A DNA stretch of 64,000 nucleotides from Diplodia intermedia (taxonomy: Eukaryota; Ascomycota; Dothideomycetes; Botryosphaeriales; Botryosphaeriaceae): NCBI GenBank assembly GCA_021495925.1, contig JAKEKT010000022.1, positions 248,001 through 312,000 of the forward strand, read 5' to 3'. The notes under the pieces were generated by a model, which worked only from the letters and a program-made list of their open reading frames with translations, was not told where the DNA came from and searched no databases. The translations under genes and the position numbers were made by a program. Shown here piece after piece: positions 31,747 through 43,200 of the stretch; position 1 is the first letter of the stretch, and every line of letters begins with the position of its first letter.

Positions 31747-32820
31747 GCAGCACGAGCAGCTGGCAGCACGGCGAGTGCAGCGATACTCAGGCAACTAGTC
31801 CCCCGGAACCGAGAGTTACTCCTCGACTGCTACCTGGCCGCTAACAGTACCCATTTCCTCGCTCTCATCATCGTTCGGAAAGAGAAGAACAACAGAAAAA
31901 AAAGTCGCATCAAGAAGCAAGGACAGCCTGGTATGTCAAAAGCGTCTTTTGATTTCCTTTCGCGGCCTTCTGGCTACCGACCGCGATACAGTTACTTGCT
32001 CCTCTTACCTCACCAAGGTCAAGTGAGAAAACCCTTCAGTGTACAATATGGTGCTACCCATTCTAGTCATCTTGATTGGATTAGCACTTCCCATAAAATA
32101 GGTCAATGCAATTCTACCCCTATTTTCAAGGGCCACAGCGGGTGACAGGAATTTCCCACCCGCATCTGCCTGCCTCATTAGAAAATTATATATGGGATGG
32201 GTATTTGAATACAGGATCAGGACCTAAATGTGCGCATTCGAGGCTTACATTTGTGTCCGGATCTTGTATTAGACTGCCTGTATAAATATGACGATGATGC
32301 TGTATCTGTGGACGGCAGATGCGGGCGGGCACTTTCTTTCGTCACCCGTTGTGGGGTCATGCGCAAGATATCCCATGCGGTCGAATGTGAAACTTGGAGA
32401 AATAATATGATGACGATTAAGTAAAGCAGCAGATCACCTAGCTTGACCCGTAGTGAAACCTCTATGGCGCAACTGATTCCCATACATACAGCGCGCGCGA
32501 ACTACACCGTCACGAAGACCGACGGTCCCGGTGGCAAAAGTAGCTGCAGCGGCAGCAGTGGGAGTGACGCCATCGAGTCGCGACCACAGGAGGTAGACCG
32601 CTGCTGGCGGTGTATGTCGTCATCATCATCTTCGTCAGACGCGTTTTCCTCCTCTGGGAGCCCGTTTTTACCCCGCTTCCGTATGCCTGCTTTCTTTTTT
32701 CCGCCGCCGCTCTTGCCTAAAAATGCTCCGCCCCCATAAACGCCATTATTGCTAACCGAAGGAGGTGGGAAGTGGTCGTGACGATGAGGCGGGATATAGT
32801 CCTTCTTCGGGACAGCCTCT
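31747..32820. other. Convergent intergenic region with foldback element
   Basis: This 1.07-kb region lies between the prp40 stop and the rli1 stop. It contains foldback element copy A (32133-32354). The open minus-strand frame at 32502-32820 is only the unspliced read-through of the penultimate rli1 exon and is not coding. Confidence 0.6.
32133..32354. mobile_element. Foldback/MITE-like element, copy A
   Basis: This 222-bp element is an imperfect palindrome over its full length. The ends are CCACAGCGGGTGAC on the left and the complement of CCACAACGGGTGAC on the right. Both arms then share CCCGCATCTGCC, and the inner arms share AATACARGATCMGGAC and AAATGT. The centre is near 32240. It has no open frame, so it would be non-autonomous. 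No clear target-site duplication is visible. Diverged relatives lie at about 46053 and 60545. Confidence 0.65.
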
Positions 32821-34942
32821 TCAACTCTCTTCTTCCAGGAAGAACTGCGGACCGGGGATGTCAGTGAATTCGAAGCTTGAGACGAAATGAATAGGGGTTG
32901 ACTTACGTAGTTGCCGGCCGACTTCTGCTCCTGGTCCATCTGGGAGTTGTACTTGTTGATACGGGGACGGTACGAGTTGGGGTCACGGCGGAAGGTGACA
33001 TCCAAACTCTTCAGGAACTTGTTGCAACCAGTCAACAAGCCTTCGGGAGTGTTTGCGCGAGCGTCGATTGAAGGCTTGCCGTCAAAGACGATGACGCGGT
33101 CGGCAAGATAGGTGGCCATGATGAAATCGTGCTCGACAATGAAGGCAGTCTTCTTGGAGTGCATGATGAAGCGCTTGATGACACGGGAGGCGACGATACG
33201 CTGCTCAGAGTCGAGGTACGCCGAAGGCTCGTCAATGAGGTAAATGTCGGCCGGGATGCCAAGGGCCAAAACAATGGCGACACGCTGCAATTCACCACCA
33301 GATAGGTTCTGGACCTCCTGGTCGATGAAGTCGTCCATCTTGAGAGGCTTGTACACATCTGTCTGGAACTGCGGGTTGAGGAAAGCAGCCTTGATCTTCT
33401 TGAAGAACAGCTGGCGGACGGTGCCTTGGAACTTGGGAGTGATGGTCTGCGGCTTCATGGAGATGTTCATCGGGGGAACAGTCTTGCCGCTGTCGGGCTT
33501 GAGAGCACCGGCAAGCATCTTACAGAAGGTCGTCTTTCCAGTTCCGTTCTCTCCCATCATGACGATGATTTCCGAATCGGTGAAACTTCCAGGCTCGATT
33601 GAAAGGTGGAAGTTGCCCATTGTCTTCTCCATGGCCGGGTAGTTGAACCCACGTGACTTGTCGGTCGAGTAGTCCTCAGTCGCGTCACCAATGTGGAAGT
33701 GCAGAGACTCTTCACGGAAGCGGAGGTTTTCCGTGGGGATATTGCCGTCGAGGAAAATATTGATACCTTCTCTAACGGAGTAAGGCATGGTAACGACACC
33801 ATAGACGGCCGGCTTGCCGTAGAGGACGCAAACGAAATCCGAAAGATAGTCGAGGACAGACAAGTCGTGCTCGACAACAATGACATAGTCGTCAGGGCGG
33901 AGCAAGCTGCGAATCATCTTACCAGCGTTAAGACGCTGCTTGACGTCGAGGAAAGACGAAGGCTCGTCAAACATGTAGACATCGGCCTTCTGGATGCACA
34001 CGGAGCCGATGGCGAAACGCTGCATCTCTCCACCAGACAATTGGGTGACCTCGCGGTCAAAGATGTGTCTCAGTTCCAGCTCGTCGAGGACCTCATCGAG
34101 GTTTTCGTTTGCCGCACGGCCGGAGATGAGCGTTCCCACGCGCTTGTCGGCGGCCTTGATAGCCTTGGGAATCTGATCGACATACTGCGGCTTGATGATG
34201 GCCTTCAGGTTGTCTTCGAGCACCTTTGTAAAATAGTCTAGACATCGTCAGCACCTCGCTTGCTGCTCACTGCCCGACTGGACGCTTACTCTGCAGCTCG
34301 GAGCCACGGAAATACTTCAGAATCTCTTCCCAATCAGGCGGGTTGTCGTATCTGCCCAGGTTCGGCTTCAACTTGCCGCTGAGAATCTTCAGCGCAGTGC
34401 TCTTGCCAATACCGTTTGTTCCGACAAGACCAAGGACCTGGCCGGGACGGGGCATAGGCAGCCTATGCAGCTTAAAGCTGTTCGCCGAGTATCTGTGCGT
34501 GACCTGGGTGTTCAGGTTCGTCGGCAAGTTGATGATGTTGATCGCGTCGAACGGGCATTTCTTCGGGCAGATACCGCATCCTATACACAGGCGCTCGGAG
34601 ATGAAGGCGATTTTGGACGTTGGATCGACTTCGATGCACAGCTTGCCAGTGCGGACGACGGGGCAAGCCTTCTTGCATTCCTGCCTGCATTTCTGGGCCA
34701 GAGTCAGCGACGGACGCGGCGCGTGGCGGGGTGCGCTCGTACCTTGGGTTTGCACTGTATGCGACACCTGCAGTTAGCGTGCGAAAACATTCAAAATTCT
34801 GCCACCGCGGGGTTGGCGGGGCTTCGCGCGGCATGGCGCACCTTGTCGCTGTTGATAATCGCGATTCTGGCCGCAGAGTCAGTCTCGCACGAATTTGGCC
34901 AGCCTGGCTTCGGTATGCGTACCTCGTGAGCTTGTCCGTCAT
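32821..34942 (-). CDS. rli1: ABC protein Rli1/ABCE1, ribosome recycling factor
   Basis: Six exons (34923-34942, 34842-34866, 34743-34754, 34290-34692, 32907-34237, 32821-32844) keep frame and give 604 aa. The N-terminus reads MTDKLTRIAIINSDKCKPK then KCRQECKKACPVV: two Fe-S cluster binding regions, the second continuing LCIGCGICPKKCPFDAI. Two ABC cassettes follow, with Walker A GTNGIGKS and GENGTGKT, signatures LSGGEMQR and LSGGELQR, and DEP Walker B segments. Rli1 splits 80S ribosomes into subunits after termination and acts in initiation. The third exon is only 12 nt (CKPK, containing the first cluster Cys) and the last is 24 nt (FFLEEES then stop). If the final intron is ignored, the frame runs on spuriously for about 300 nt. 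Confidence 0.96.
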
Positions 34943-36099
34943 GATGTGCAGCCGTTGCCTGGAGGGCGTGTGTGTTTTTCAGAGCCGAAGTGCGACGTGC
35001 GCGCGGTGATGAAACGGAGAATCGGGAGGGCGTCGAAGCGGCGGCACACGAAGGGGTCGTTGGAGGCCGGAGAAAACCACGGGCGAGACGTCCCAGAGCG
35101 CAACGCTGCGGCGATCAAGTGGATGCTTTGACAGCGGCAGGAGGGTCGCAGTGGGCAGGCGCGAGTGGCTTTGTCGGTGAATGGGCACGCTTATCCCCCC
35201 GCAAGTGATTGGTCCTGCCCTGCCGGGGTGGTCAACGTCACGGAAAGTCGTGGCCGCCCGAGCGCGTGCGTGCGTGGACTCGGCAGTACAGAGAGCGCGG
35301 GCGCGTGCTACGGAGCTGTCGACCAGGCTCCAAGGCCACAACCGCAATTGCACCTGCACGTTCTCGAGGACGCCCGCTGCAGCGCATCCTGCTCCCACTC
35401 TTGCCGGCCCGCGACGGTGCCAGCAGTCTTTTTGCGTTCAGTTGCCGGTACGGGTCGCGGCGGGCGAGCGCGCTAGGCTATTTTTGGGTGGCCTGGATCT
35501 GACCGCGCTCCATAGGGCTGCTGCGTCGGCGAAGGCTCATCTTGCCGCTCGTCTTCACACTCCATACACGAGAGACACCAGGAGCCACCACCCACCACAA
35601 CACCTCCCCGCGCCAAGTGCACATCCACCCGGTAGCCTCGAGCCATGGCCTGTACGTGCCTAATTTTCCTATTACCCTGCCCTTCTTACGCCTGCTTTAC
35701 GTCGCCCCGCCCCGCTGCCTTTGGAGCGCTCGGCGGAGGCCATCATACTCTACCTCATATACCATGCCGTCATCTCAGATGCTCGCATAGTCGAGTATAC
35801 TGCTGTATACCCTCGTCGCTACGGCATTCCACCACCCTAGAGCCCTCTCTAGCCCCCTCTGCGCCCCATTGACCCCTTCCTCACACGCCTTCATCGTTTC
35901 CAGCCTCAAGTCATCACGAGCATCATTTTGCGGTCGGACCTTGTTTTCTCCTCATCATCAAGACCCTTTAAGTCGCTTTTTGATGATTCTTGGTCGCGTA
36001 ACCTCGCCGATTCCAATGCACCTTGTTTCACTCCGCCGGGCCACGTTTCCATCAAGAAACCGAGCTGACCATCTCCTCCATCTAGCCGGGTCCATCCTC
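34943..36099. promoter_or_regulatory. Divergent promoter region rli1 / chd1, with probable chd1 5' intron
   Basis: This 1.16-kb region separates rli1 and chd1. The rli1 side is GC-rich. On the chd1 side an ATG in strong context (GAGCCATGGCCT) at 35645 is followed at once by a consensus donor GTACGT at 35652. A CTGAC branch site and a TAG acceptor lie at 36065-36085, in frame with the chd1 ATG at 36100. A 434-nt intron at the 5' end of chd1 is therefore likely. Other open frames here have no support. Confidence 0.5.
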
Positions 36100-39000
36100 A
36101 TGCACTCTCCGGGTAATCCGACCACCTCTTTGCCCATAGTCAACGGTCATGGCTCTCCCTTAGCACATAATGTGACCAACGCCGACGACGAAGACGCACC
36201 CAGCGAAAGCGAGCTGTCCGACCCCACGAACCGTGCCGCCGTAGCTCTATCGCCATCCAGCGATGCCCAGAGTCCCGTACAAGATGAGGATAATGAGGTA
36301 GACGCGCTGTCGGACTCATCCCGCAGCGAAGATGCGGAGGGCTCGGAAGACGCGGACTACGAGTCGGAGACTCCGCCTGCCCAGTCAGACAACGAAGAAG
36401 TTGATCGATCATCATCGGAGGATTCGCAGAGACACCGGAAACGGAAAGCTAGTGTGGAAGATGATGAGTACATAAACCAGAATCCAGAGCTCTACGGTCT
36501 CAGGAGAAGCGTGCGTTCTCATAACTAGCCGTGTTGGACTCTTCACTGAACTCTGCCGTAGGGCCGCGCTCGCGCAAACCGTCGCGTGGTATGCTATCCT
36601 CCCCGCCTGCATCTCCAATCCTACTCCCACTGACACGTCTCCGCAGATTGACAGCAGCTCCGAGGACGACGACTCTGATTCTGATGCCATGAATTCCCGC
36701 CGGAAGAAGAGGAGAACAACTGCTCCCGCCAGAGGTATGCTGTCACTGGACTTGTCGATCACTCAACTTCGTGGCCGAGCTGACTGTTGCCTAGGCTCTC
36801 GTCGTCCGTCTCCGGACCCTCCGTCACCTTCTGGATCGGACTCCGACTCTGACGCTTATGTCGGCGGTCGCCGTCAAGCTCCTACCAAGAAACAGCGAAG
36901 ACACCGACACCTGGTGGCCTCGGGACGAGCCCCGCCCTCGCAGGCCGAAGTTCGTTTCTCAACGCGTAATGCCGCGAAGGTCACGAGTTACAATGAAGAT
37001 GACGATGATATGTTCAGCGAGGAATCGGAGGAGGTGACGCCCAATTACTGGGTCGCTACCGAGGAGGATGACAGCCCGCAGATTGACAGAATCATCCTTC
37101 ATCGGCGAAGAGAGGACTCTGGTCAGTACTAGGTCCACCCCTTGAACTGACACACCTAACTGTCGAACAGACGGAGAGATGAACAGTCTGTCGAAATATG
37201 ACTTCGAGTACCTGGTAGGCCGTTCTTCACCCACCGTCGCTCGGACTATGTTTGTTAACTGTAGGCTCAGGTGAAATGGGTTGGCAAGGCGCCGTTCCAC
37301 GCTACGTATGAGGAGTTCTCCTCACTGTCCGGATACAAAGGGTTCAGGAAAGTCGAGAACTACTTTCGCAAGATCGTCCTAGAAGAAATCATGATCATGG
37401 GGGACCCTGAGGTCCCTACCGAAGAGAAAGAGAAGTGGAACCTCGATCGTGAGAAGGTCGAAGACCTCCATGCGGATTCAAGGCACGTTGAACGGGTCAT
37501 TGCTTCCCAGGAGGGTGAGGAAGAAACCGAATACCTCGTGAAATGTATTTGCCATCCCCACCATCTTCGTAATCCCAAACACTGACACATTGCTATAGGG
37601 AGAGCTCTCCCATATGAGGAATCTACTTGGGAGCCGGCATCACTGGTCGGTCAGCTTGCACAAGAGCAGATCGACCGGTACCTCGACAGATCTTCGAAGG
37701 TTCCCGTCTCCGACAAGCGTGAGTCCAGCCTTGCCACGCGTCGGAAATACGTCGCTATCCGCGAGCAACCCGATTACATCAAGTTTGGCCAGCTCAGAGA
37801 CTTCCAGTTGAGAGGTGTGAGCTTCTTGGCGTATCACTGGTGCAAGGGAGAGAATGCCATTCTTGCCGATGAAATGGGTCTTGGCAAGACAGTACAAACA
37901 GTGTCCTTCATGAATTGGTTGCGACATGACCGTAATCAACAAGGGCCGTTTGTGGTAGTTGTTCCACTCTCGACCCTGCCTGCTTGGGCGGAGACTTTCG
38001 ACAACTGGGCGCCTGACATAAACTACGTTGTCTACAACGGCAACGAAGCCTCTCGGAAAATCATCCGCGAGTACGAAATGCTTGTCGATGGCAACCCCAA
38101 GAGGACTAAGTTTCATGTGCTCCTGACGACTTATGAGTTCGTTCTTGCCGACTCCACTTTCCTTTCGCAAATCAAGTGGCAATTCATGGCCGTAGATGAG
38201 GCTCATCGACTTAAGAACCGTGAGTCTCAGCTATACGCCAAGCTGATGGATTTCGGGGCACCAAGTAGACTCCTCATCACCGGTACCCCGATGCAAAACA
38301 CCTTGGGCGAGCTCTCTGCCCTAATGGACTTCATTATGCCCGGGATGATCGAGGTCGATGAGAACATTGACTTGCAGTCAGAATCGGCCAGTCAGAAGAT
38401 CGCCGAGCTCACTAATGCAATCAGCCCGTACATGATTCGCCGGACCAAGCAGAAGGTAGAGAACGACTTGCCGCCTAAGACGGAGAAGATCATTCGTGTC
38501 GAATTGTCTGATCTCCAGCTCGAGTATTACAAGAACATCCTGACTAGGAACTATGCCGCCCTGAATGCAAGTGCCAAGGGCCCAAAGCAGTCACTACTCA
38601 ACATCATGATGGAGCTGAAGAAGGCCAGCAATCATCCTTACATGTTTGCCGGTGCCGAGGAACGCATGCTGGCAGGTAACTACCGCCGGGAAGAGCAGCT
38701 CAAGGCGCTTGTTACCAGCAGCGGTAAGATGATGCTTCTCGACCGCCTCTTGACGAAGTTGAAGAAGGACAACCACCGTGTGCTTGTCTTCAGTCAAATG
38801 GTCAAGATGCTCGATATCCTTGGTGATTATCTGCAGCTCCGCGGCTACCAATTCCAAAGACTGGACGGTACCATCACCTCCGGCCAACGGCGGCAGGCTA
38901 TCGACCACTTCAATGCATTTGAGAGTCAGGATTTCTGCTTCCTGCTCTCAACCAGAGCTGGTGGCCTCGGCATCAACCTGATGACAGCCGATACCGTCAT

Positions 39001-41294
39001 TCTATTCGACTCCGATTGGAACCCCCAGGCTGACCTTCAGGCTATGGCTCGTGCTCACCGTATCGGTCAGAAGAACCCCGTCACAGTGTACCGACTTGTG
39101 TCAAAGGACACCGTTGAAGAGGAAGTTCTCGAGCGAGCGCGCAACAAGCTCATGCTCGAGTACATCACCATTCAACGCGCCGTCACCGACAAGGGCGACA
39201 GAGAGGCCTTCGATCGAGCTGCCAGAGCTGTCGCAGAGCCGACCTCATCTGACGACATCAACCGCATCCTCAAGAAGCGTGGTCAGAAGATGTTCGAGCA
39301 AACTGGAAACCAGAGGAAACTGGAAGAGCTCGACATTGACGCTGTCTTGGAGAATGCCGAGGAACACAAAACGGAACAGCCTGAGGGCATCACCACTGAT
39401 GGTGGCGAGGAATTCCTTAAGAGCTTTGAGTACACTGACGTCAAGCTTGATCTTGAGTGGGATGACATCATCCCCAAAGATCAACTTGAAGAGCTCAAGG
39501 CGGAGGAGAAGCGTAAGCAAGACGAAGAGTTCCTCGCAAAGGAGATCGAGCAGAGCCAGCCCAGAAAACGTAAGGCGCCCGATGAGGAACGCGAGCAACG
39601 CGCTGCCAAGAAGCGAGCTCGCCAGGCTGCTCAGGAGGCTGCAGAAGCTGCACAATCGGGTGACGAATCCAGCCCTGATGATGATCCCAAACGGCCCTTG
39701 TCCGAGAAGGAGATTCGAAACCTCATCCGTGCTCATGAGAAGTTCGGATCCATCGAGGAGCGTGGGGATGAAATGATCAAGGAAGCCAAATTGACAAACC
39801 GCGACAGAGAGGTTGTGAAGGCAACCCTGAAAGAGGTGATGGACCACTGTCGAGACCTGTTGAGGGAGGAGCAAGCAAAGAACGAGGCGATGGCACGTGA
39901 GAACAACAAGATTCTTACCAAGAAGGACAAGAAAGCCATCCTGTTCGACTGGAAGGGCGTGAAGAGACTCAATGCCGAGACGATTCTGGAACGGCCAAAC
40001 GAGATGAGACTCATCAAAGAAGCTGTTGCTGCAGCCTCTGATTGGCGCAATCTCCGACTCCCAGAGGCTTCGAAACCTGCCCACTACACTTGTCCCTGGG
40101 GTGCACGAGAGGATGGAATGCTTGCCGTTGGCATATCCAGGCATGGTTATGGCTCGTGGGTCGCCATTCGCGATGATGCAGAGCTCGGCATGCAAGACAA
40201 ATTCTTTCTTGAGGAGCACCGCGTGGATAAGAAAGAGGAGCGGAGCAAAGCCGAAGACAAGAACGCCAAATCACCGGGCGCGGTCCACCTTGTTCGCAGA
40301 GCCAATTATCTCATCAGCGTCCTGAAGGACAAGGCTTCCAATGGCACAAACGCTGCGGCAAAGAGAGCTTTGGACAACCATCATCGCAACAACAAGAAAT
40401 GGAGCGCCTCGCGTCGACCGGAGAAGCAAGGAAGTGCATCTGCTAGCCCTGGGCCTGCCAACATGCGCAAAGCCAATCGCGACCCGGACAGGGCTCGTCA
40501 CCGCACCCAGAGCCACAGCGAGCATCGTCACGACCATCGTCACAGTGAACACCGGCATGGCGAGCACCGTCACGGCGAGCACCGCCACAGTGTGGATCGT
40601 CGTTCAGAGAAGCCCGACCGAAACGGGACCCCCGAGATCCGCCGCAAGGCCAGTGGTGAGCTTGACGACAAGCACAAGTCGAAGCACAAACACCACAGGC
40701 CTGACGAGCGGCCTCGTCCCTCAAGTGAGAGTCATCATCGTCGCGAGCCAAGCGCCTTGAACGGCCATTCCGGTCGTGACAGCCAGTCGGCGAAGTTGCT
40801 CAAGCCTGTACAAGAGAATCTCGATGCCCTTGTCAAGTGCACACCTCAAAAGATGCCTGATCGTGTGGAAAGATCTTTGTCATTGAAGAGAGAGTTCAAG
40901 AAGGTCGGACAGTTCATCTCTCAGGGCTTGCGGGAAAGAGCGAGCCCAACGGAAAAGGCTCGGTTATGGTAAGACCGTCTACCTAAGCTTTTGCACAACC
41001 CAAGCACTAACAGCATTCAGGGATTTCATTGCCAACAATTTCTGGCCCAGCAAGGGTGTCGAAGGGTCGAAGCTGAATGACATGTATCAAAAGATTAAGA
41101 TATCCGAAGAGAAGGCCAAGACGACCGGTGGCGAACACGACAAGGCCAAGGCTGATGGTCAACATACCAAGACGGACGGCAAGCCGGAGCATAAGATCCG
41201 GGGTGAGCCAGGGTCTCAAGAAAAGGGTCAAGGTGCGAGTAGGGAGCAGGAGAAAGACAAGGCGACGAACGGGGAGGAAGCAAAAGCCACGTGA
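36100..41294 (+). CDS. chd1: Chromodomain helicase CHD1 chromatin remodeler
   Basis: Eight exons (36100-36510, 36562-36588, 36647-36734, 36795-37121, 37171-37214, 37271-37544, 37599-40968, 41021-41294) keep frame and give 1604 aa. The order is: acidic Ser-rich N-terminus; tandem chromodomains (about 260-420; LVKWVGKAPFHATYEEF and YLVKWRALPYEESTWEP, the latter restored by splicing); SNF2 ATPase with DEMGLGKT (about 482) and DEAH (about 588); helicase C lobe (about 770-900; SQMVKMLDILGDYL, ARAHRIGQ); SANT/SLIDE-like region (about 1180-1300); a His-rich repeat (about 1360-1390); and a CHD1-type C-terminal helical domain (about 1460-1550; CTPQKMPDRVERSLSLKREFKKVGQFISQGL). CHD1 spaces nucleosomes on transcribed genes. 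One coding exon is only 27 nt. A further 7-nt first exon at 35645-35651 may give the N-terminus MASGSIL before residue 1 used here. Confidence 0.95.
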
Positions 41295-43200
41295 TAATGG
41301 CACTTCAGATACACAGGCATGGGAAACGGCGTTTTCATAAGCTATGGCGGGGGCATGTTTGCCATTGATCTCTGCATCCACAAAGCATAGCACGGTGTTT
41401 GGGTATCTTGGTCTATTCCATTTTTCTTTTCCTCGTGGGCATCTATTTGCGGGCAGACGCCCGCAGTGGAAAGTATCAGGGAGTTTCGTCGGGCTTGCGT
41501 TCATATGATGGGCTGCATCACTTTCGTTGGCTTCATGACCACAACGTCGCTTGCATATTTGACAGGCGCTCGGTACAGATGGGAAAGGGGCCTGGCGAGG
41601 CCGAGGACATCATTTCGTTTTATTTCTACTCTTCTCTTATTTCCCAGCCTCTGGTTGCGCAGATGTGGACACAGGGCATGCAGAAAGCAGGCATATGTGG
41701 CAGCATTACTGTTTTTATTTTCAAGGTGACTCACCATATCATAGGATTTTGATACAGTCTCACTCCTGTTAAAGGGCGGTGTGACACCCAGATGGGCAAT
41801 TCCGAGAAGCCTTTCCACTTGGGGGTAAAAAAAAAACTATAATTACATGTAGCATCACAATTCATGTGCATTCACAGATCATGTGCGGACAGTGCTGAAA
41901 TAATCCGCATCTCTTACAGTGACATGGTTGGTAGTATGTACTCGTGAGCTTTGCCATAGAACTGAAAGTCTTGTGGGAGAAATATGTGCTCGATCATTGG
42001 GACAGGTGCACCGGGTAACTTCGAACGGAGGCGGGCTTCAATCACATTCTGGAGTTCTGGCGAAGACGCTTTGCGGTCTTGACCGGGCCAGGCCCGTGAG
42101 GGCCCTCTGTTCGCCTGAGCCGGGGTTTATTTTTTTTTCCTTCTATTATTAGTGGCTTGTGACCTTGCGGCGTGCCGTCGGTGATCCCTCCTGCGCTTCC
42201 CTTTTTTTTTACTAAGTGAAACAGTGTCTCTAGCCGGCGGTTTCGCCGTCCTTGTCGTGCCTATGGCCATTGGTGCGCAGACGCTCGTAGATTTAGTCTG
42301 GACTTGTCCGTCGCTGGAAGCGTGCCAGAGTTTGGGGGTAAAAAAAGCCCCAGCCAAAGCCTCGGGATCAGCTGCATGGTAGGGAGGTCAGGCAGACAGG
42401 GCGGTTGGTCCAACCGAGGTGCGTTAAGCGTACCACGTTCACGCACATAAGCCCGCGGGAAATTTGATTTGCGGGGCAAGAAAATCATGCGGGGAGAAAG
42501 ACAGAAATAAAGACGCAACAATGATCCGCCAGCACCGGCTGTGTGCTACGGCAGACTTCTTGCGCCGGCAGGTGACAGAAGATGAGGTTATGCGGCAGGT
42601 GCAGGTGGGCCTAATTCTTGTGGGTTGCAGCTGGGGACGGCCATGGTGCATTATGATGATCGTTCGCTATCAAATGAAGTGATGCGTGGCAGCAGAAGAG
42701 CGGGCGGAACAGCTGGCCGCTTGCGGTGGTGGTGATGCCGAACTCCCGGATGTCGACACCTTGTCGGGCCTTCCCCCAGCGCTTCTTCAGCAACCCGTCG
42801 AGGCGTTCTGCTGCGCGTGCCAAGCGGTCTCGTGGAGCCGTGTGACCTGCGCGAATAAGCAGGCTCGCGTGCTGCAGACGGGGAGAATGGAGCGCTGCAG
42901 CCTGCATCACCCGACCGGGCGAGAGGTTGCCACGCGACGTTGGGCTGCTCGCGACGGATGAGGCGGTGGACACTGAGCACCTTGGTGGCTCTTCGCTTGA
43001 CCGCAACGTCATGGGCCCAGCCTGCCAATCACCGCGCCTGCCCTATGCTCGTGTCGTAGGAAGAAACGTGCCTCGCGCGCCTGCCAAGTTGCGCCTCTCC
43101 GTCGCACTTCCGCCTGCGACAGGAAGAACGATATAGAGCGCGTGCTCCAGCCGAAGCTGCCGCGTGCTTGCTCTCTCGTCCTTCTGCCTTTTCTTGCACC
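41295..43200. other. Intergenic region between chd1 and ppn1
   Basis: This 1.9-kb tandem spacer includes the chd1 3' UTR, T- and A-runs (41826-41835, 42128-42138, 42202-42211) and the ppn1 promoter. An AACGTG (CACGTT on the other strand, a Pho4-type half-consensus) lies at 43065-43070, 131 bp from the ppn1 ATG. Open frames in 42500-43100 overlap on both strands and show no domain. Confidence 0.45.

Noticed and set aside
32502..32820. Extension of the Rli1 reading frame for about 100 further residues
   Set aside because: It arises only if the last intron is retained. Splicing 32907 to 32844 gives the conserved ABCE1 ending (GNYFFLE...) and a stop.
35165..35663. 160-aa open frame upstream of chd1
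   Set aside because: It has an Arg/Ala-rich, low-complexity composition with no domain, overlaps other frames, and lies in a divergent promoter.
42521..43028. Small open frames before ppn1
   Set aside because: They overlap on both strands with no consistent start context or hydrophobic or domain pattern, unlike the 16667 candidate.
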